Positions 1 to 12,419 are shown, counted from the stretch's first letter. The stretch is DNA of 64,000 nucleotides from Thalassovita mediterranea (GCF_001458435.1 NZ_CYSF01000012.1:1-64000), one strand, 5' to 3'. Notes: a model not told the origin generated them from the sequence alone. A program made the numbers and translations.

Positions 1-1935
<1,935 letters not shown>

Positions 1936-2039
1936 ATCCAGTAAAAGTAAGACTGATAAATCAAAAGCATACACCAAAGTGTACTCGGCTTAGACAACAC
2001 GTTGATAAGGGCTAACAAAAGCCCGTTGTTGCTTATTCG

Positions 2040-2155
<116 letters not shown>

Positions 2156-2219
2156 CTAATAAACAACAACAATCTCTCAAAAACGATGAAAAGCGCATTC
2201 GTCACTACGGTGACACTGG

Positions 2220-2297
<78 letters not shown>

Positions 2298-2311
2298 CTT
2301 ACTAACGCAAG

Positions 2312-2332
2312 GCACCCTATCGGGTGCTTTTT
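2312..2332 (+). terminator. intrinsic terminator of the rrn operon
   Basis: Stem gcaccc / gggtgc with a 4-base loop and a run of five T, 15 bases after the tRNA CCA end. Confidence 0.85.
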
Positions 2333-2364
2333 GCGTTTCAGGTGTTAGAAACACCGAGCGATAA

Positions 2365-2400
2365 AGCACGTTTTGCACCTAATTTGATGCAAAACGTGCT
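2365..2400 (-). terminator. perfect 13-bp hairpin downstream of tmpB
   Basis: agcacgttttgca at 2365-2377 is exactly complementary to 2388-2400, with a 10-base loop. It lies 18 bases after the tmpB stop. There is no long U tract on the minus strand, so it may act as an RNA 3'-end stabiliser or weak terminator rather than a canonical one. Confidence 0.55.
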
Positions 2401-2417
2401 GTTTGGTGTTCGATGTT

Positions 2418-4258
<1,841 letters not shown>

Positions 4259-4260
4259 TT

Positions 4261-5115
4261 ATGAGTGAATCGTCTTATACCCTGCCCCCATTGGAATGGG
4301 TTCGCGCGTTCGAGGCGACGGCCCGTCTGGGCAGCTTTACTGCAGCGGCGCAGGAGACCGGACTCACACAGCCAGCGGTCAGCCAGCGCATTGCGAATTT
4401 GGAAAAGCACTTGGGCGCGCAGCTGTTCATTCGCCAGCCCCGCACCATTGCGCTTACAGTCGAGGGGGAAACCTGGTTGCCACATGTGCAACGGGCGCTG
4501 TCAGGGCTAAGCGACAGTTCCGAAATGTTGTTTGCTAGCGGTCGCAGCCGTTTGACCTTGTCTGCCAGTCAGTCGGTGATCGCTATGTGGCTGGCGCCGC
4601 GGATGTCGCAGCTTTGCGATGCAACCAATGCCGAGTTTTCTATTCAGTCTTATACATTAGGCGGCCAAGAGGCGACGACAGACAATACTGTGCAAATCCG
4701 CTACGGTGCAGACGATTGGTCCCACGACTATCAGATCCCACTCTTCAAAGAGCAACTGGCGCCGGTTGGCGCACCGCATCTGGTGGCGGCAGGCTGGGAA
4801 CAGTTGCCGCGGATCGGATGCACTGGCCCCAGACCTGATTGGGACCATTATGCAGCGCGGTTCGGTATTCCTTTGACGCCGATCCCCCAGATACGCATGG
4901 ATACGATGAATGGTGCTGTTGCGGCTGCACGTGCAGGGCAGGGAGTCGCACTGGCGTCTTTGCCATTATGCGCGTCTGAGCTGACCGACGGATCACTCGT
5001 TCAGTTGGGCGGTGATATCTATGATCACAATGAAACCTATTGGCTGGTCGCCACCCGCAGCGCGATCGGGCGACGGCAATGGCAGGCGCTGTGTGATGTG
5101 CTGACAGCGCCGTAA
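4261..5115 (+). CDS. LysR-family transcriptional regulator, GcvA-like, probable tmpAB regulator
   Basis: 284 residues. The N-terminal winged helix-turn-helix spans about 6-65 (LGSFTAAAQETGLTQPAVSQ is the recognition region), followed by a periplasmic-binding-protein-like effector domain, the usual length and order for LysR proteins. It is divergent from tmpA with 104 bases between the starts, the standard arrangement for a LysR activator and its target. In that gap agcctc and gaggct form an inverted repeat with a 22-base spacer just before this gene, a candidate operator. The inducer is unknown; a trimethylammonio-phosphonate is a guess from context. Confidence 0.85.
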   Translation: MSESSYTLPPLEWVRAFEATARLGSFTAAAQETGLTQPAVSQRIANLEKHLGAQLFIRQPRTIALTVEGETWLPHVQRALSGLSDSSEMLFASGRSRLTLSASQSVIAMWLAPRMSQLCDATNAEFSIQSYTLGGQEATTDNTVQIRYGADDWSHDYQIPLFKEQLAPVGAPHLVAAGWEQLPRIGCTGPRPDWDHYAARFGIPLTPIPQIRMDTMNGAVAAARAGQGVALASLPLCASELTDGSLVQLGGDIYDHNETYWLVATRSAIGRRQWQALCDVLTAP

Positions 5116-5131
5116 AGCCAACCATTGCCGA

Positions 5132-6526
5132 TCATGGGGTCCATAGGCTGGTTTCAGGGTAGAACTGCGACCATGCGAACCAGAAGGCTTCGTGGCTGGC
5201 AATGGCTGTTCCAGTTGCATCTGATGCAACTAGACCACCCGCTGACCGGGATAGCTGTACGCCTTTATATTCGACGGATTGCCCTTGTTGCAGCGCAGCC
5301 ATTGCTATTGCGCGTGGGAATGCAACGGGGCCAGCGGCGGTCAGCACACCAATCACATCCTCCTGCACCGGCAGGCGCGGGTCTACATCGCCAACGGGGA
5401 AGATCGGGCCATTGGCATCACGGTTGTTGCGGAAATCAGGGTCGCGCCCTAGCGCCAGACGTTCGGCCAGAACGGTGGTGTCTGGATAGGCGGCCTTCCA
5501 GCTGGCCCAGTCCGATGTGATGACGGTCGCCTGATCCAGCACCAGCCCACGTTTGCCATGCGGCCCGGTCAGTGCGTTGCCGCGGAATGTGTCAAAGATC
5601 GAATAGGTGGTCAGGTCATACATGACCTTGTTGGATCGGCTCAGCAGGCCAGATGTACGCATCACAGGCCGTTCAATACCTGCGGGCAGCTGATCGGTGA
5701 AATACGCCTGTGCCGCACCACAAAGCGTGCAGTAGGGCAACGCCAGATCACGCCCACCCAGTGTATCGTTGACCATTTCACGCACTTCCATGATCTGGCG
5801 GGGATAGGCGCGGGCCTCCCCGTTAATGACCACGCCAAAGACCACATCGTCATCATCCACCCAATCGGCCTCTGCCGCGCTGGTCACGGGGGGATTGTCG
5901 GCGGCGGGGATGCAGTTGCAGGCGTCATCTGTGGTGTCAAACGGCCGGTCATCAATCAACACGCCGCCCCAGGAGACATGCCGCCAGTCAATGTTGCCCT
6001 CGACGAAAATGCGATCCCAGCCGGGGATGATTGTGGTGTAGATCCGTCGCTTGATATCAAGATAATTCGGCGGTTCAGGAATGTCCCATGCGATCAGTGG
6101 ATCGGTGACATTGCCCCATGCGTTTTGGGTGATACGTGGACGGTTCAGCAGCGTGGCCCCTGCATCGGCCAAGGCATCGCTGAGCTGGCGATTGGTGATA
6201 AAGCGCAGCATGTCTGAAATCACCCACGCCAGACGTGGATCGCCCGAATTGCTGATCACCTCCAGTGCGGCGTTATGTTCGGGGCCCCATTGCCCACGCT
6301 CGACACTCTCGACAAAGGCCAACTGAACGGCCGCCGCCACATCTTCTGTTAAGGGGCCAGTGGGGACTTCTGGGGCTGCGCCGAATTGGTCGATCACATG
6401 TGCGGGCATTTCGGCGCTAACGGCGGCGGTGCTTTTGGTGCCGTAGTCCTGCGCACAGGCGCTGATCGGGGCTAGTGTCAGCCCGGCAAGGGCGGCAAGC
6501 AAGGCAGGACGGGTGATTTGGCGCAT
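5132..6526 (-). CDS. DUF3179 domain-containing probable lipoprotein
   Basis: 464 residues. The N-terminus is a signal sequence ending in ISAC, which fits a lipobox with C24 as the lipidated residue; cleavage slightly later (after Ala25) is the alternative. The rest matches the DUF3179 family: a VVINGEARAYP strand, a CxxC pair in YCTLCGAAQAYF, and FDTFRGNALTGPHG. No enzymatic role is established for the family. The gene is convergent with the LysR gene (16 bases apart) and is followed upstream by a 127-base gap, so it is probably monocistronic. Function unknown; the family call is firm. Confidence 0.8.
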   Translation of the reverse strand: MRQITRPALLAALAGLTLAPISACAQDYGTKSTAAVSAEMPAHVIDQFGAAPEVPTGPLTEDVAAAVQLAFVESVERGQWGPEHNAALEVISNSGDPRLAWVISDMLRFITNRQLSDALADAGATLLNRPRITQNAWGNVTDPLIAWDIPEPPNYLDIKRRIYTTIIPGWDRIFVEGNIDWRHVSWGGVLIDDRPFDTTDDACNCIPAADNPPVTSAAEADWVDDDDVVFGVVINGEARAYPRQIMEVREMVNDTLGGRDLALPYCTLCGAAQAYFTDQLPAGIERPVMRTSGLLSRSNKVMYDLTTYSIFDTFRGNALTGPHGKRGLVLDQATVITSDWASWKAAYPDTTVLAERLALGRDPDFRNNRDANGPIFPVGDVDPRLPVQEDVIGVLTAAGPVAFPRAIAMAALQQGQSVEYKGVQLSRSAGGLVASDATGTAIASHEAFWFAWSQFYPETSLWTP

Positions 6527-6653
6527 GTGTAGATCCCTCTGATAACGCGGCAGGTCATGGGCATTACTCAGCGTTTAGTCTGTCGCGGCAGATGCAGCGG
6601 CACCAATCACATTGCCTCATCTCTTGGTGAGACGGGCGTCAGGCCATTGGCGC

Positions 6654-7586
6654 TTAACTGGTTAGTTCGTGTGCCCAAGGGGGATTTGCGCCCTGGCGCG
6701 TGACAGTCACCGCCGCGACACGGCTGGCATAGCTAAGAAGGGCGTGCAGGTCTGTCGCTGTCAGGTCTGCTATGTCCTGCCGTGTCAGCGCACCCTGTTT
6801 TTGCAGATGCGCCAATGCGCCAGCGTTGAACGTGTCACCTGCCCCGACGGTATCCACCACCGTGACGCTTGGCGCCGAGGTTTCGGCCTGCGCGCCGTTT
6901 TGGTGATATGCACGTGCGCCATCCGACCCAAGGGTCAACAGGATGAGCTGGGGCCCCTGCGCCAGTACGGCAGAAATCTGGTTTTCCAGCCCCTTGGCAT
7001 CGGGGGCCAGCCAATCCAGATCTTCGTCTGACAATTTTACGATGTCGGCCACTGCCAGTAGGGCAGCCAAGCGGTTGCGATACACCTCGGGTTCTTGGAT
7101 CAGCGTTGGGCGAATATTGGGATCCATCATAATGACACGCTGTGGCGCCTCACGCTGTGCGAGATCCGTGTAAGTCGCTGCAGCTGGCCCATCAATCAAA
7201 CTGATGCCGCCGATAAACAGTGCCTTAACCGCATCAGGCAAAGGTGCGATATGTTCCAAACGCACCGCCTGCCCGGCGGAGTTTTCATCATAAAAACGGT
7301 AGGTTGCCTGCCCGTCGCGAAGCTGTACCATCGCCAGCGTTGTGAGTTCATCATATCTGCAAACATGGCCTGTACTGACGTTACTGTCTGCCAGCCCTTG
7401 CAACAGAAGATCCCCAAAACCATCGCGAGAAATCCCCGACAACAGCGCGGTATCGGCGCCCAGACGTCCCAGACCGATCGCCGTGTTGTAGACCGCACCG
7501 CCGGCATGGGGAACATAGCCACTGGCCCCGCCAATGGTGGGTTCTGGGATCATGTCGATCAGGGCTTCGCCCGCACAAAGGATCAT
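6654..7586 (-). CDS. PfkB-family carbohydrate kinase, probable fructokinase
   Basis: 310 residues from the ATG at 7586, which has aagagg six bases upstream; a longer frame adds ten residues without a site. Opens MILCAGEALIDM, as fructokinases do, has the substrate-binding GGAVYNTA segment (about 30-37), and near the C-terminus the PfkB signature DTVGAGDTFNAGALA with the catalytic Asp in GAGD. It should phosphorylate fructose or a related sugar in the cytoplasm. No transport or catabolic sugar genes are adjacent, so the substrate cannot be fixed by context. Divergent from the gene at 7823 with a 236-base spacer. Confidence 0.8.
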   Translation of the reverse strand: MILCAGEALIDMIPEPTIGGASGYVPHAGGAVYNTAIGLGRLGADTALLSGISRDGFGDLLLQGLADSNVSTGHVCRYDELTTLAMVQLRDGQATYRFYDENSAGQAVRLEHIAPLPDAVKALFIGGISLIDGPAAATYTDLAQREAPQRVIMMDPNIRPTLIQEPEVYRNRLAALLAVADIVKLSDEDLDWLAPDAKGLENQISAVLAQGPQLILLTLGSDGARAYHQNGAQAETSAPSVTVVDTVGAGDTFNAGALAHLQKQGALTRQDIADLTATDLHALLSYASRVAAVTVTRQGANPPWAHELTS

Positions 7587-7822
7587 GTCGCACCTCTTAA
7601 TTCTCATGAAATGCACCTTAGCCCGATGCGGTAGGGCTGCACAGTTGTCTTATCGCTAGGTGCTGGCCATTGCGTATTGGGCATTCCAATTCTACTAAGG
7701 ATTCCGACTTATACATCCCATTGAGAAACTTTTTCGGATGCACCCGCTAAAAAGTAGAGCAGTTCTGGCGTTCTTTTGGAGGACAGCAGTGGCGCAACGG
7801 ACACCAGCGGAGGGATGCAGCA

Positions 7823-8392
7823 GTGGGATTGTTTCAAGATATCGCCGATCAAACCGCATACAATGTCTCGACTCCGCGGCGTCGTGGTTTTGGCCAGAAA
7901 GCCAACACCAACCAATCTGCGCAGTCCGCAGCGGAGGCGCCCGTGAAACGTGACTCGCTTTCTCGTTCGATTTATCGTCAGCGCCAAAGCATTGGCCCTG
8001 CCCCGCTGTTGGGTAAAAAGGTCCTGTGTGTCAGCGCCAAGGCGAATTGTGACGTTGAACAGATGTCGATCACCCTGGGCGCCAATGTGATGCCGGTTAG
8101 TACCCTGGGCGAAGCAGAGCGCATGCTGCGCGAAGCGCCGCGCGAATGGGATCTGTTGTTCATTATGCGGGATGGCCTGATGCCCCTGGATCATCTGGTG
8201 ACCGACCTGTTGAGCCTGCGGTTCGCTTTTTCCAACCTGCCGGTTGTGATGTTCTCCACCGCGTTCATGGCCGATGACATGACCAAGGACCGCAGCCCGA
8301 TCTCTGATGCCTCGATGTGCCTGCCGATGACACAGGGCCGCCTGAAGATGTGTGTCGAAGCCGCGATCGAAAACAACCGCAACAAAGAATAA
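7823..8392 (+). CDS. conserved hypothetical protein, degenerate receiver-like fold
   Basis: 189 residues with no firm family. The first 65 residues are polar and low in hydrophobics, probably disordered. From about 66 (GKKVLCVSAKANC) the alternation of hydrophobic strands and helices, with WDLLFIMRDGLMPLDHLV near 115-132 and LPVVMFSTAF near 147-156, resembles a CheY-type receiver in which the phospho-acceptor region reads IMRDG; the acidic cluster at strand 1 is missing, so phosphorylation is doubtful. An intrinsic terminator follows 24 bases after the stop. Stands alone. The receiver relation is my reading, not an established assignment. Confidence 0.6.
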   Translation: MGLFQDIADQTAYNVSTPRRRGFGQKANTNQSAQSAAEAPVKRDSLSRSIYRQRQSIGPAPLLGKKVLCVSAKANCDVEQMSITLGANVMPVSTLGEAERMLREAPREWDLLFIMRDGLMPLDHLVTDLLSLRFAFSNLPVVMFSTAFMADDMTKDRSPISDASMCLPMTQGRLKMCVEAAIENNRNKE

Positions 8393-8416
8393 GTTGCTTT
8401 ATCACTCAAGCAGGAG

Positions 8417-8439
8417 CCGGGCAGATGCCCGGTTTTTTT
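8417..8439 (+). terminator. intrinsic terminator
   Basis: Stem ccgggc / gcccgg with loop agat followed by seven T; terminates the gene ending at 8392. Confidence 0.9.
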
Positions 8440-8591
8440 GTGTGCAATGGGTGCTTGCATTAAGGTGACTGTTTTACTAAGAAATATCCAGCCAAGCGAT
8501 CCGGCCAGGTGAACGCTGTGCAGCGGGAAAACCCGAACAGCGATATATCGGGCGTTCGGTTCACGTTCGCCCCCTCAGGCGGAGTGATCAA

Positions 8592-9077
8592 TTGGCAGAC
8601 CATACAGGCAACAATCAACACATTCACAGACAAAGCAGCGGTGTGCGCGATACGGATCTGCGCGCCTATGGGTTTGATGGTACGGAATTGGCGCTACTCG
8701 CCCTATGCCGTCGACTGTTCGAAGCGGTCAGCAATGGCCGCCCGGCAAGCTGGACGGCGGCACGCGCGGCGGCAACGGAATTTTACGGCTGTGGTTTGGC
8801 TGAACCAGTGTTGAACGCAACCCTAGAGGCCGTCGATGCGATGCGCCGCCTGCGCAGTACTGCGTTCAATTATCGCAAAGATGGCTGCAGTTGTTGCCGC
8901 AACCGCATCACCCCCGAAGAGCGGTTGTTCATTTCGGCTTTTCATAATCTGCGACGTGGCAAACGATCACGCGCCTATGTGAAGTCTATGCTGCTGGTTG
9001 AGGGGCAAGAGCCCGCGGCGCTTTTGGTTGCGTTGGAAATGCTGGACTATACACTTTACGAGCTAGGGCTGACCTAA
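8592..9077 (+). CDS. conserved hypothetical protein with CSCC motif
   Basis: 161 residues starting at TTG, chosen because ggag lies seven bases upstream and the previous in-frame region is out of character. Predicted mostly helical and cytoplasmic. A CSCCRN motif near residue 98 followed by ITPEERLFISAFHNLRRGKRSRA could bind a metal, though only three cysteines cluster. The stop overlaps the stop of the convergent ureohydrolase gene by three bases. I do not recognise a family; long, well-balanced codon use and the compact spacing support it as a real gene. Confidence 0.65.
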   Translation: MADHTGNNQHIHRQSSGVRDTDLRAYGFDGTELALLALCRRLFEAVSNGRPASWTAARAAATEFYGCGLAEPVLNATLEAVDAMRRLRSTAFNYRKDGCSCCRNRITPEERLFISAFHNLRRGKRSRAYVKSMLLVEGQEPAALLVALEMLDYTLYELGLT

Positions 9078-10018
9078 CACGCAGCTGACACACCGGGCAG
9101 TACACACAGCATTTCATAGAGCAGGTTCGCTGCGATCATCGCGGTATTGCCAGACGGATCATAGGGCGGCGACACCTCTACCAGATCGCAGCCCACTAGA
9201 TTTAGACCCTGACACCCGCGCACAATTTCCAACGCTTGGATCGTGGTAAGGCCGCCCATTTCTACGGTCCCTGTACCGGGGGCAAAGGCGGGATCCATAC
9301 TGTCGATGTCGAAACTCAGGTAAACAGGCCGGTCCCCGATCTGCGTCCGCACCTGTTCCATCAGTGGCGCGGCGGATTTGTGCCACAGCTCTTCGGCCTG
9401 AATGACGGTAAATCCCCAGTTACGCGCTGTGTCGAAATCATCCGGTCCATAGCCCGTGCCGCGCAGCCCGATCTGAAAGGTGTTTTGTGCATCGATTAGC
9501 CCCTCTTCATACGCGCGGCGGAAGGGGGTGCCGTGGGCGATCTCCTCACCAAACATGTGTTCGTTGATGTCGGCATGGGCATCGACGTGGATCAACGCCA
9601 CCGGCCCGTGTTTCTTGGCAATTGCGCGCAGCACCGGCAAGGACAGTGTGTGATCGCCGCCCATGGTCAGGGGCACCACCGGATGCTGCAGCATGTCGTC
9701 GTAAAATTCGGTGATCCGGCGCACGGCGTCTTTCAGATCAAAGGTATTGATCGCAACGTCCCCGATATCGGCTACGTTGAGCGCGTCAAAGGGGGCTGCG
9801 CGGGTCCACATATTGTAGGGGCGGATCATTGCGCTTTCGCTGCGAATCTGACGCGGGCCAAAGCGGGTGCCGGGGCGGTTGCTGGCACCGATATCCATCG
9901 GAATTCCCACAAAGGCGGCATCCAGCCCCACCGCCGTGTCCTGCGCAGGCAGCCGCATGAATGTCGACGGCCCGCCAAAGCGCGGCATTTCATTTCCACC
10001 AAGGGGTTGATTGAACAT
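9074..10018 (-). CDS. gbuA: ureohydrolase, guanidinobutyrase-like (agmatinase family)
   Basis: Hydrolyses a guanidino compound to an amine or amino acid plus urea. 314 residues from the ATG at 10018 (tgaggtg upstream). All arginase-family manganese ligands are present: H123, D146, H148, D150, D237 and D239. The opening QPLGGNEMPRFGG and the stretches RPYNMWTRAAPFDALNVADI and EVSPPYDPSGNTA resemble Pseudomonas guanidinobutyrase GbuA more than E. coli agmatinase SpeB, so 4-guanidinobutyrate (yielding GABA) is the likeliest substrate. The usual GTGTPEIGGL loop reads GTGTVEMGGL at 247-256. Automatic pipelines would call it agmatinase. Convergent with the preceding hypothetical gene. Confidence 0.8.
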   Translation of the reverse strand: MFNQPLGGNEMPRFGGPSTFMRLPAQDTAVGLDAAFVGIPMDIGASNRPGTRFGPRQIRSESAMIRPYNMWTRAAPFDALNVADIGDVAINTFDLKDAVRRITEFYDDMLQHPVVPLTMGGDHTLSLPVLRAIAKKHGPVALIHVDAHADINEHMFGEEIAHGTPFRRAYEEGLIDAQNTFQIGLRGTGYGPDDFDTARNWGFTVIQAEELWHKSAAPLMEQVRTQIGDRPVYLSFDIDSMDPAFAPGTGTVEMGGLTTIQALEIVRGCQGLNLVGCDLVEVSPPYDPSGNTAMIAANLLYEMLCVLPGVSAAC

Positions 10019-10125
10019 CTGACACCTCATCTGCACAGCCTGTTTCAGCCATTAAGAACGAAGTATCCCCATGAAAGATAGGGGTTTTCTAACCCAGCGT
10101 GCGAATTCAGTGGAAATTTAGACGC

Positions 10126-10177
10126 AAAAAAACCGGCTGTCGAAACCTTGAACTCAAGGGCGATCAGCCGGTTTTTT
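10126..10177 (-). terminator. probable original terminator of tRNA-Leu, now stranded outside the element
   Basis: Outer stem aaccggctg (10131-10139) with cagccggtt (10165-10173), and an inner hairpin ccttga/tcaagg (10146-10159). On the minus strand a T run follows. It sits directly beyond the left attachment repeat, where sequence downstream of tRNA-Leu would have lain before integration. T runs flank both sides, so it could work in both directions. Confidence 0.75.
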
Positions 10178-10192
10178 ATGGTGCCCAGAAGA
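10175..10192 (+). repeat. attL, left 18-bp attachment repeat
   Basis: tttatggtgcccagaaga, identical to 14817-14834. Only 14 bases belong to the tRNA 3' end, so this copy is the distal, non-functional one. Confidence 0.92.
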
Positions 10193-10230
10193 AGCACCAA
10201 CACATTGTTTTTGCATAACTTTCTATGATC

Positions 10231-10254
10231 AATTCACCCTAATATCCCCCTAAT
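10231..10254 (-). repeat. pair of 12-bp tandem units at left end of element (inverted)
   Basis: On the minus strand 10254-10243 reads attagggggata, identical to the unit at 14754-14765, and the next 12 bases (10242-10231) read ttagggtgaatt, a near match to the units at 10310-10333. Candidate integrase arm-type sites. Confidence 0.6.
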
Positions 10255-10309
10255 AGTACGGCAAATACTGTCCTGTAGCGTCTTGTTCTGTCCGGGGGCA
10301 TCCACTACC

Positions 10310-10333
10310 TTAGGGTGGATATTTAGGTGGATA
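10310..10333 (+). promoter_or_regulatory. pair of 12-bp tandem units abutting the integrase start
   Basis: ttagggtggata (10310-10321) and tttaggtggata (10322-10333) lie head to tail and end four bases before the integrase ATG. Because the same motif is found at both element ends, integrase or the AlpA protein may bind here and repress int. No separate ribosome-binding site is visible. Confidence 0.6.
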
Positions 10334-10337
10334 TATA

Positions 10338-11531
10338 ATGCGGGCACAAAACAGGCTTTCGGCATCCTTTGTAAAAGGCGCACCAACTGGAAAGCACTGC
10401 GATGGCGCTGGGCTTTGGCTGATAAAGCGCGATGATGGTGGAGCGCAGTGGGTGTTGCGCGTTACCGTTCACGGCAGGCGACGGGAAATGGGCTTGGGTG
10501 GTTATCCAACATTGGGCTTGGCTGAAGCCCGCAAAGTCGCCCAGCGCTGGCGAGAAGTGGCGGCAGGTGGCCGTGACCCGATTAAGGAACGCGAAGCCGA
10601 AGAGCGGGCTGCACGGCGCGAAGATATTTCATTGGCCATTATCACGGCAGACGCCTTTGAAGCACGCAAAGCCGAACTGAAAGGCGATGGCACGGCTGGG
10701 CGGTGGCTTTCTCCTTTGAACATTCACGTTTTGCCAAAGCTTGGCCGCGTGCCGGTGACGGATCTGGACCAACGAGACATTCGGGACACGCTGGCCCCTA
10801 TCTGGCACACGAAGGCCGACACCGCACGCAAAGCCATGAACCGACTATCAATCGTGATGAAACACGCGGCGGCGCTGGGCTTAGATGTGGATCTGCAAGC
10901 CACCGACAAGGCGAAGGCACTTCTGGGCAAGTCGCGGCATGTACCAAAGAACATTCCTGCGATGGCTTGGGCCGATGTGCCAAGCTTCTACGCAAGTCTG
11001 GAAGAGCCGACACCAACGCACCTAGCCATGCGCCTTCTTATCCTGACCGGTGTCCGCTCAAAACCATTACGGCTGATCCGACTTGAACAGATTGAAGGTG
11101 ATGTTTGGACCATTCCCGGCGAAAGCATGAAAGGCCGTAAAGGGCAGACACCTGATTTTCGCGTGCCGCTTTCAATCGAGGCCCAGCGCGTGATTGATCT
11201 GGCGAAACCACACGTCCGAAACGGCTTTCTGTTTCCGAACAGCCAAAAGGGCGTGATTAGCGACATGACGCTTTCACGGCACATGGAGCGGCGTGGACTA
11301 GAAGCGCGCCCCCATGGCTTTCGCACGAGCTTGCGCACATGGCTAGCAGAAGCCACGGACGCCCCGCACGAAGTCGCTGAAACGATGCTAGGGCATACGG
11401 TGGATAGCGGCGTGGTGCGGGCCTACCGGCGCACTGACTTTCTTGAACAACGTGCCAAGCTAAGTGAGCGCTGGGCAGATTATGTAACCGGCGGCGCTGG
11501 GCAAGTAGTGAAGTTGGCGGGGGGAGTGTGA
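10338..11531 (+). CDS. int: tyrosine-type site-specific integrase with arm-binding domain
   Basis: 397 residues, P4/CP4-57-like. An N-terminal DUF4102-type arm-binding domain (about 1-85, with WVLRVTVHGRRREMGLGGYP), a core-binding SAM-like domain (about 100-180) and a C-terminal catalytic domain. Catalytic residues visible: Arg in TGVRSKPLRL, His and Arg in RPHGFRTSLRTW, the His of LGHTV, and the nucleophile Tyr in VRAYRRTDF. It would recombine the tRNA-Leu attachment site. It lies at the end away from the tRNA and reads toward it. Its TGA overlaps the ATG of the next gene (TGATG), implying cotranscription. Confidence 0.93.
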   Translation: MRAQNRLSASFVKGAPTGKHCDGAGLWLIKRDDGGAQWVLRVTVHGRRREMGLGGYPTLGLAEARKVAQRWREVAAGGRDPIKEREAEERAARREDISLAIITADAFEARKAELKGDGTAGRWLSPLNIHVLPKLGRVPVTDLDQRDIRDTLAPIWHTKADTARKAMNRLSIVMKHAAALGLDVDLQATDKAKALLGKSRHVPKNIPAMAWADVPSFYASLEEPTPTHLAMRLLILTGVRSKPLRLIRLEQIEGDVWTIPGESMKGRKGQTPDFRVPLSIEAQRVIDLAKPHVRNGFLFPNSQKGVISDMTLSRHMERRGLEARPHGFRTSLRTWLAEATDAPHEVAETMLGHTVDSGVVRAYRRTDFLEQRAKLSERWADYVTGGAGQVVKLAGGV

Positions 11532-12136
11532 TGGACAAAGGCAAAAAGGACGGGGACACACTTGCGACAACCGCGACACAGCCCACTTATCCCGAAGCCG
11601 TCACAATGGCGCGGCGCTTTCTCGAAAGCTGGATGGCGGGCAATGGACAAGGGCTTGTGGCTGGCAAAAGCCTAGCTGATCCTTGTGACTGGAAGGCGAT
11701 GAATAACGAAGTCTTAGGAGCTGCGATGTTGCGCAAGCGACCTGATGATTTAGTAGACTGGGCGAATGCTGACCGTGACGGATGGGATGCCCTGCAACTC
11801 GGTCTGGCAAACGCCGTAGAGCGGGGCAACGCAATCCCAGCTGAAGCGAGGCAATGGCTGGGTCTTTTTCTTCGTGGCGAGATTGAAAGGCCGCATGGCA
11901 GCGCAGGAACGCATAGCGCGGAAGGGCTGCACCTTGCCATTTACATGGCTATTCATGCACTGACACAACGAGGCATAAAGGCGACCCGTAATGACGCGAG
12001 TGCACCCGTCAGCGCGTGCGATGCTGTTGCGGATGCTCTGGTACAATTGGGCAAAGAACCCACCACTTTTCACGGCGTCAAAAGAGTGTGGCAGGCGATG
12101 AAGAAGCAAGTGAAACCCGGCATCCCCCGGTCTTGA
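11531..12136 (+). CDS. hypothetical protein of the integrated element
   Basis: 201 residues; ATG overlaps the integrase stop (TGATG). Soluble, probably helical, with PDDLVDWANADRDGWDALQL near 75-95 and a C-terminal basic helix (VKRVWQAMKKQ). No known motif or membrane segment. Coupling to int suggests a role tied to excision, copy control or element transmission, but this is only positional. Similar-sized unknown genes next to P4-type integrases exist in other Rhodobacterales to my knowledge; I cannot name a family. Confidence 0.7.
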   Translation: MDKGKKDGDTLATTATQPTYPEAVTMARRFLESWMAGNGQGLVAGKSLADPCDWKAMNNEVLGAAMLRKRPDDLVDWANADRDGWDALQLGLANAVERGNAIPAEARQWLGLFLRGEIERPHGSAGTHSAEGLHLAIYMAIHALTQRGIKATRNDASAPVSACDAVADALVQLGKEPTTFHGVKRVWQAMKKQVKPGIPRS

Positions 12137-12235
12137 CCTTGTGGGGCCGTAATCGTTCCAATTGCAGAGCCATGCACCGAGAAGCCGATTCGGACAACTT
12201 TGCATCATCTGAAATCAAAAAGGATGGTGCATTAA

Positions 12236-12418
12236 ATGCAACGCTTTCTAACTTTGACCGAACTGCGCGCCAAGCTTGGCAATCGAAGCCGAAGCGCAAT
12301 CTATAATGACCTCGAAGCGGGCCGTTTGCCCCAGCCAATCAAACTTGGCGGACGCCTATATTGGCCAGAAAACGAACTGGACGCACACCTTCAAAGCCTG
12401 CGCGAAGAGGCCGCTTGA
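12236..12418 (+). CDS. AlpA-family helix-turn-helix regulator / excisionase
   Basis: 60 residues, the typical length. FLTLTELRAKLGNRSRSAIY is the MerR/excisionase-like helix-turn-helix; LPQPIKLGGRLYWPENELDA is the AlpA wing followed by the terminal helix. AlpA proteins of P4-like elements activate or direct excision and control the integrase promoter. A 99-base gap precedes it, likely holding its own promoter, and the next ATG follows its TGA by one base. Confidence 0.88.
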   Translation: MQRFLTLTELRAKLGNRSRSAIYNDLEAGRLPQPIKLGGRLYWPENELDAHLQSLREEAA

Positions 12419-12419
12419 T

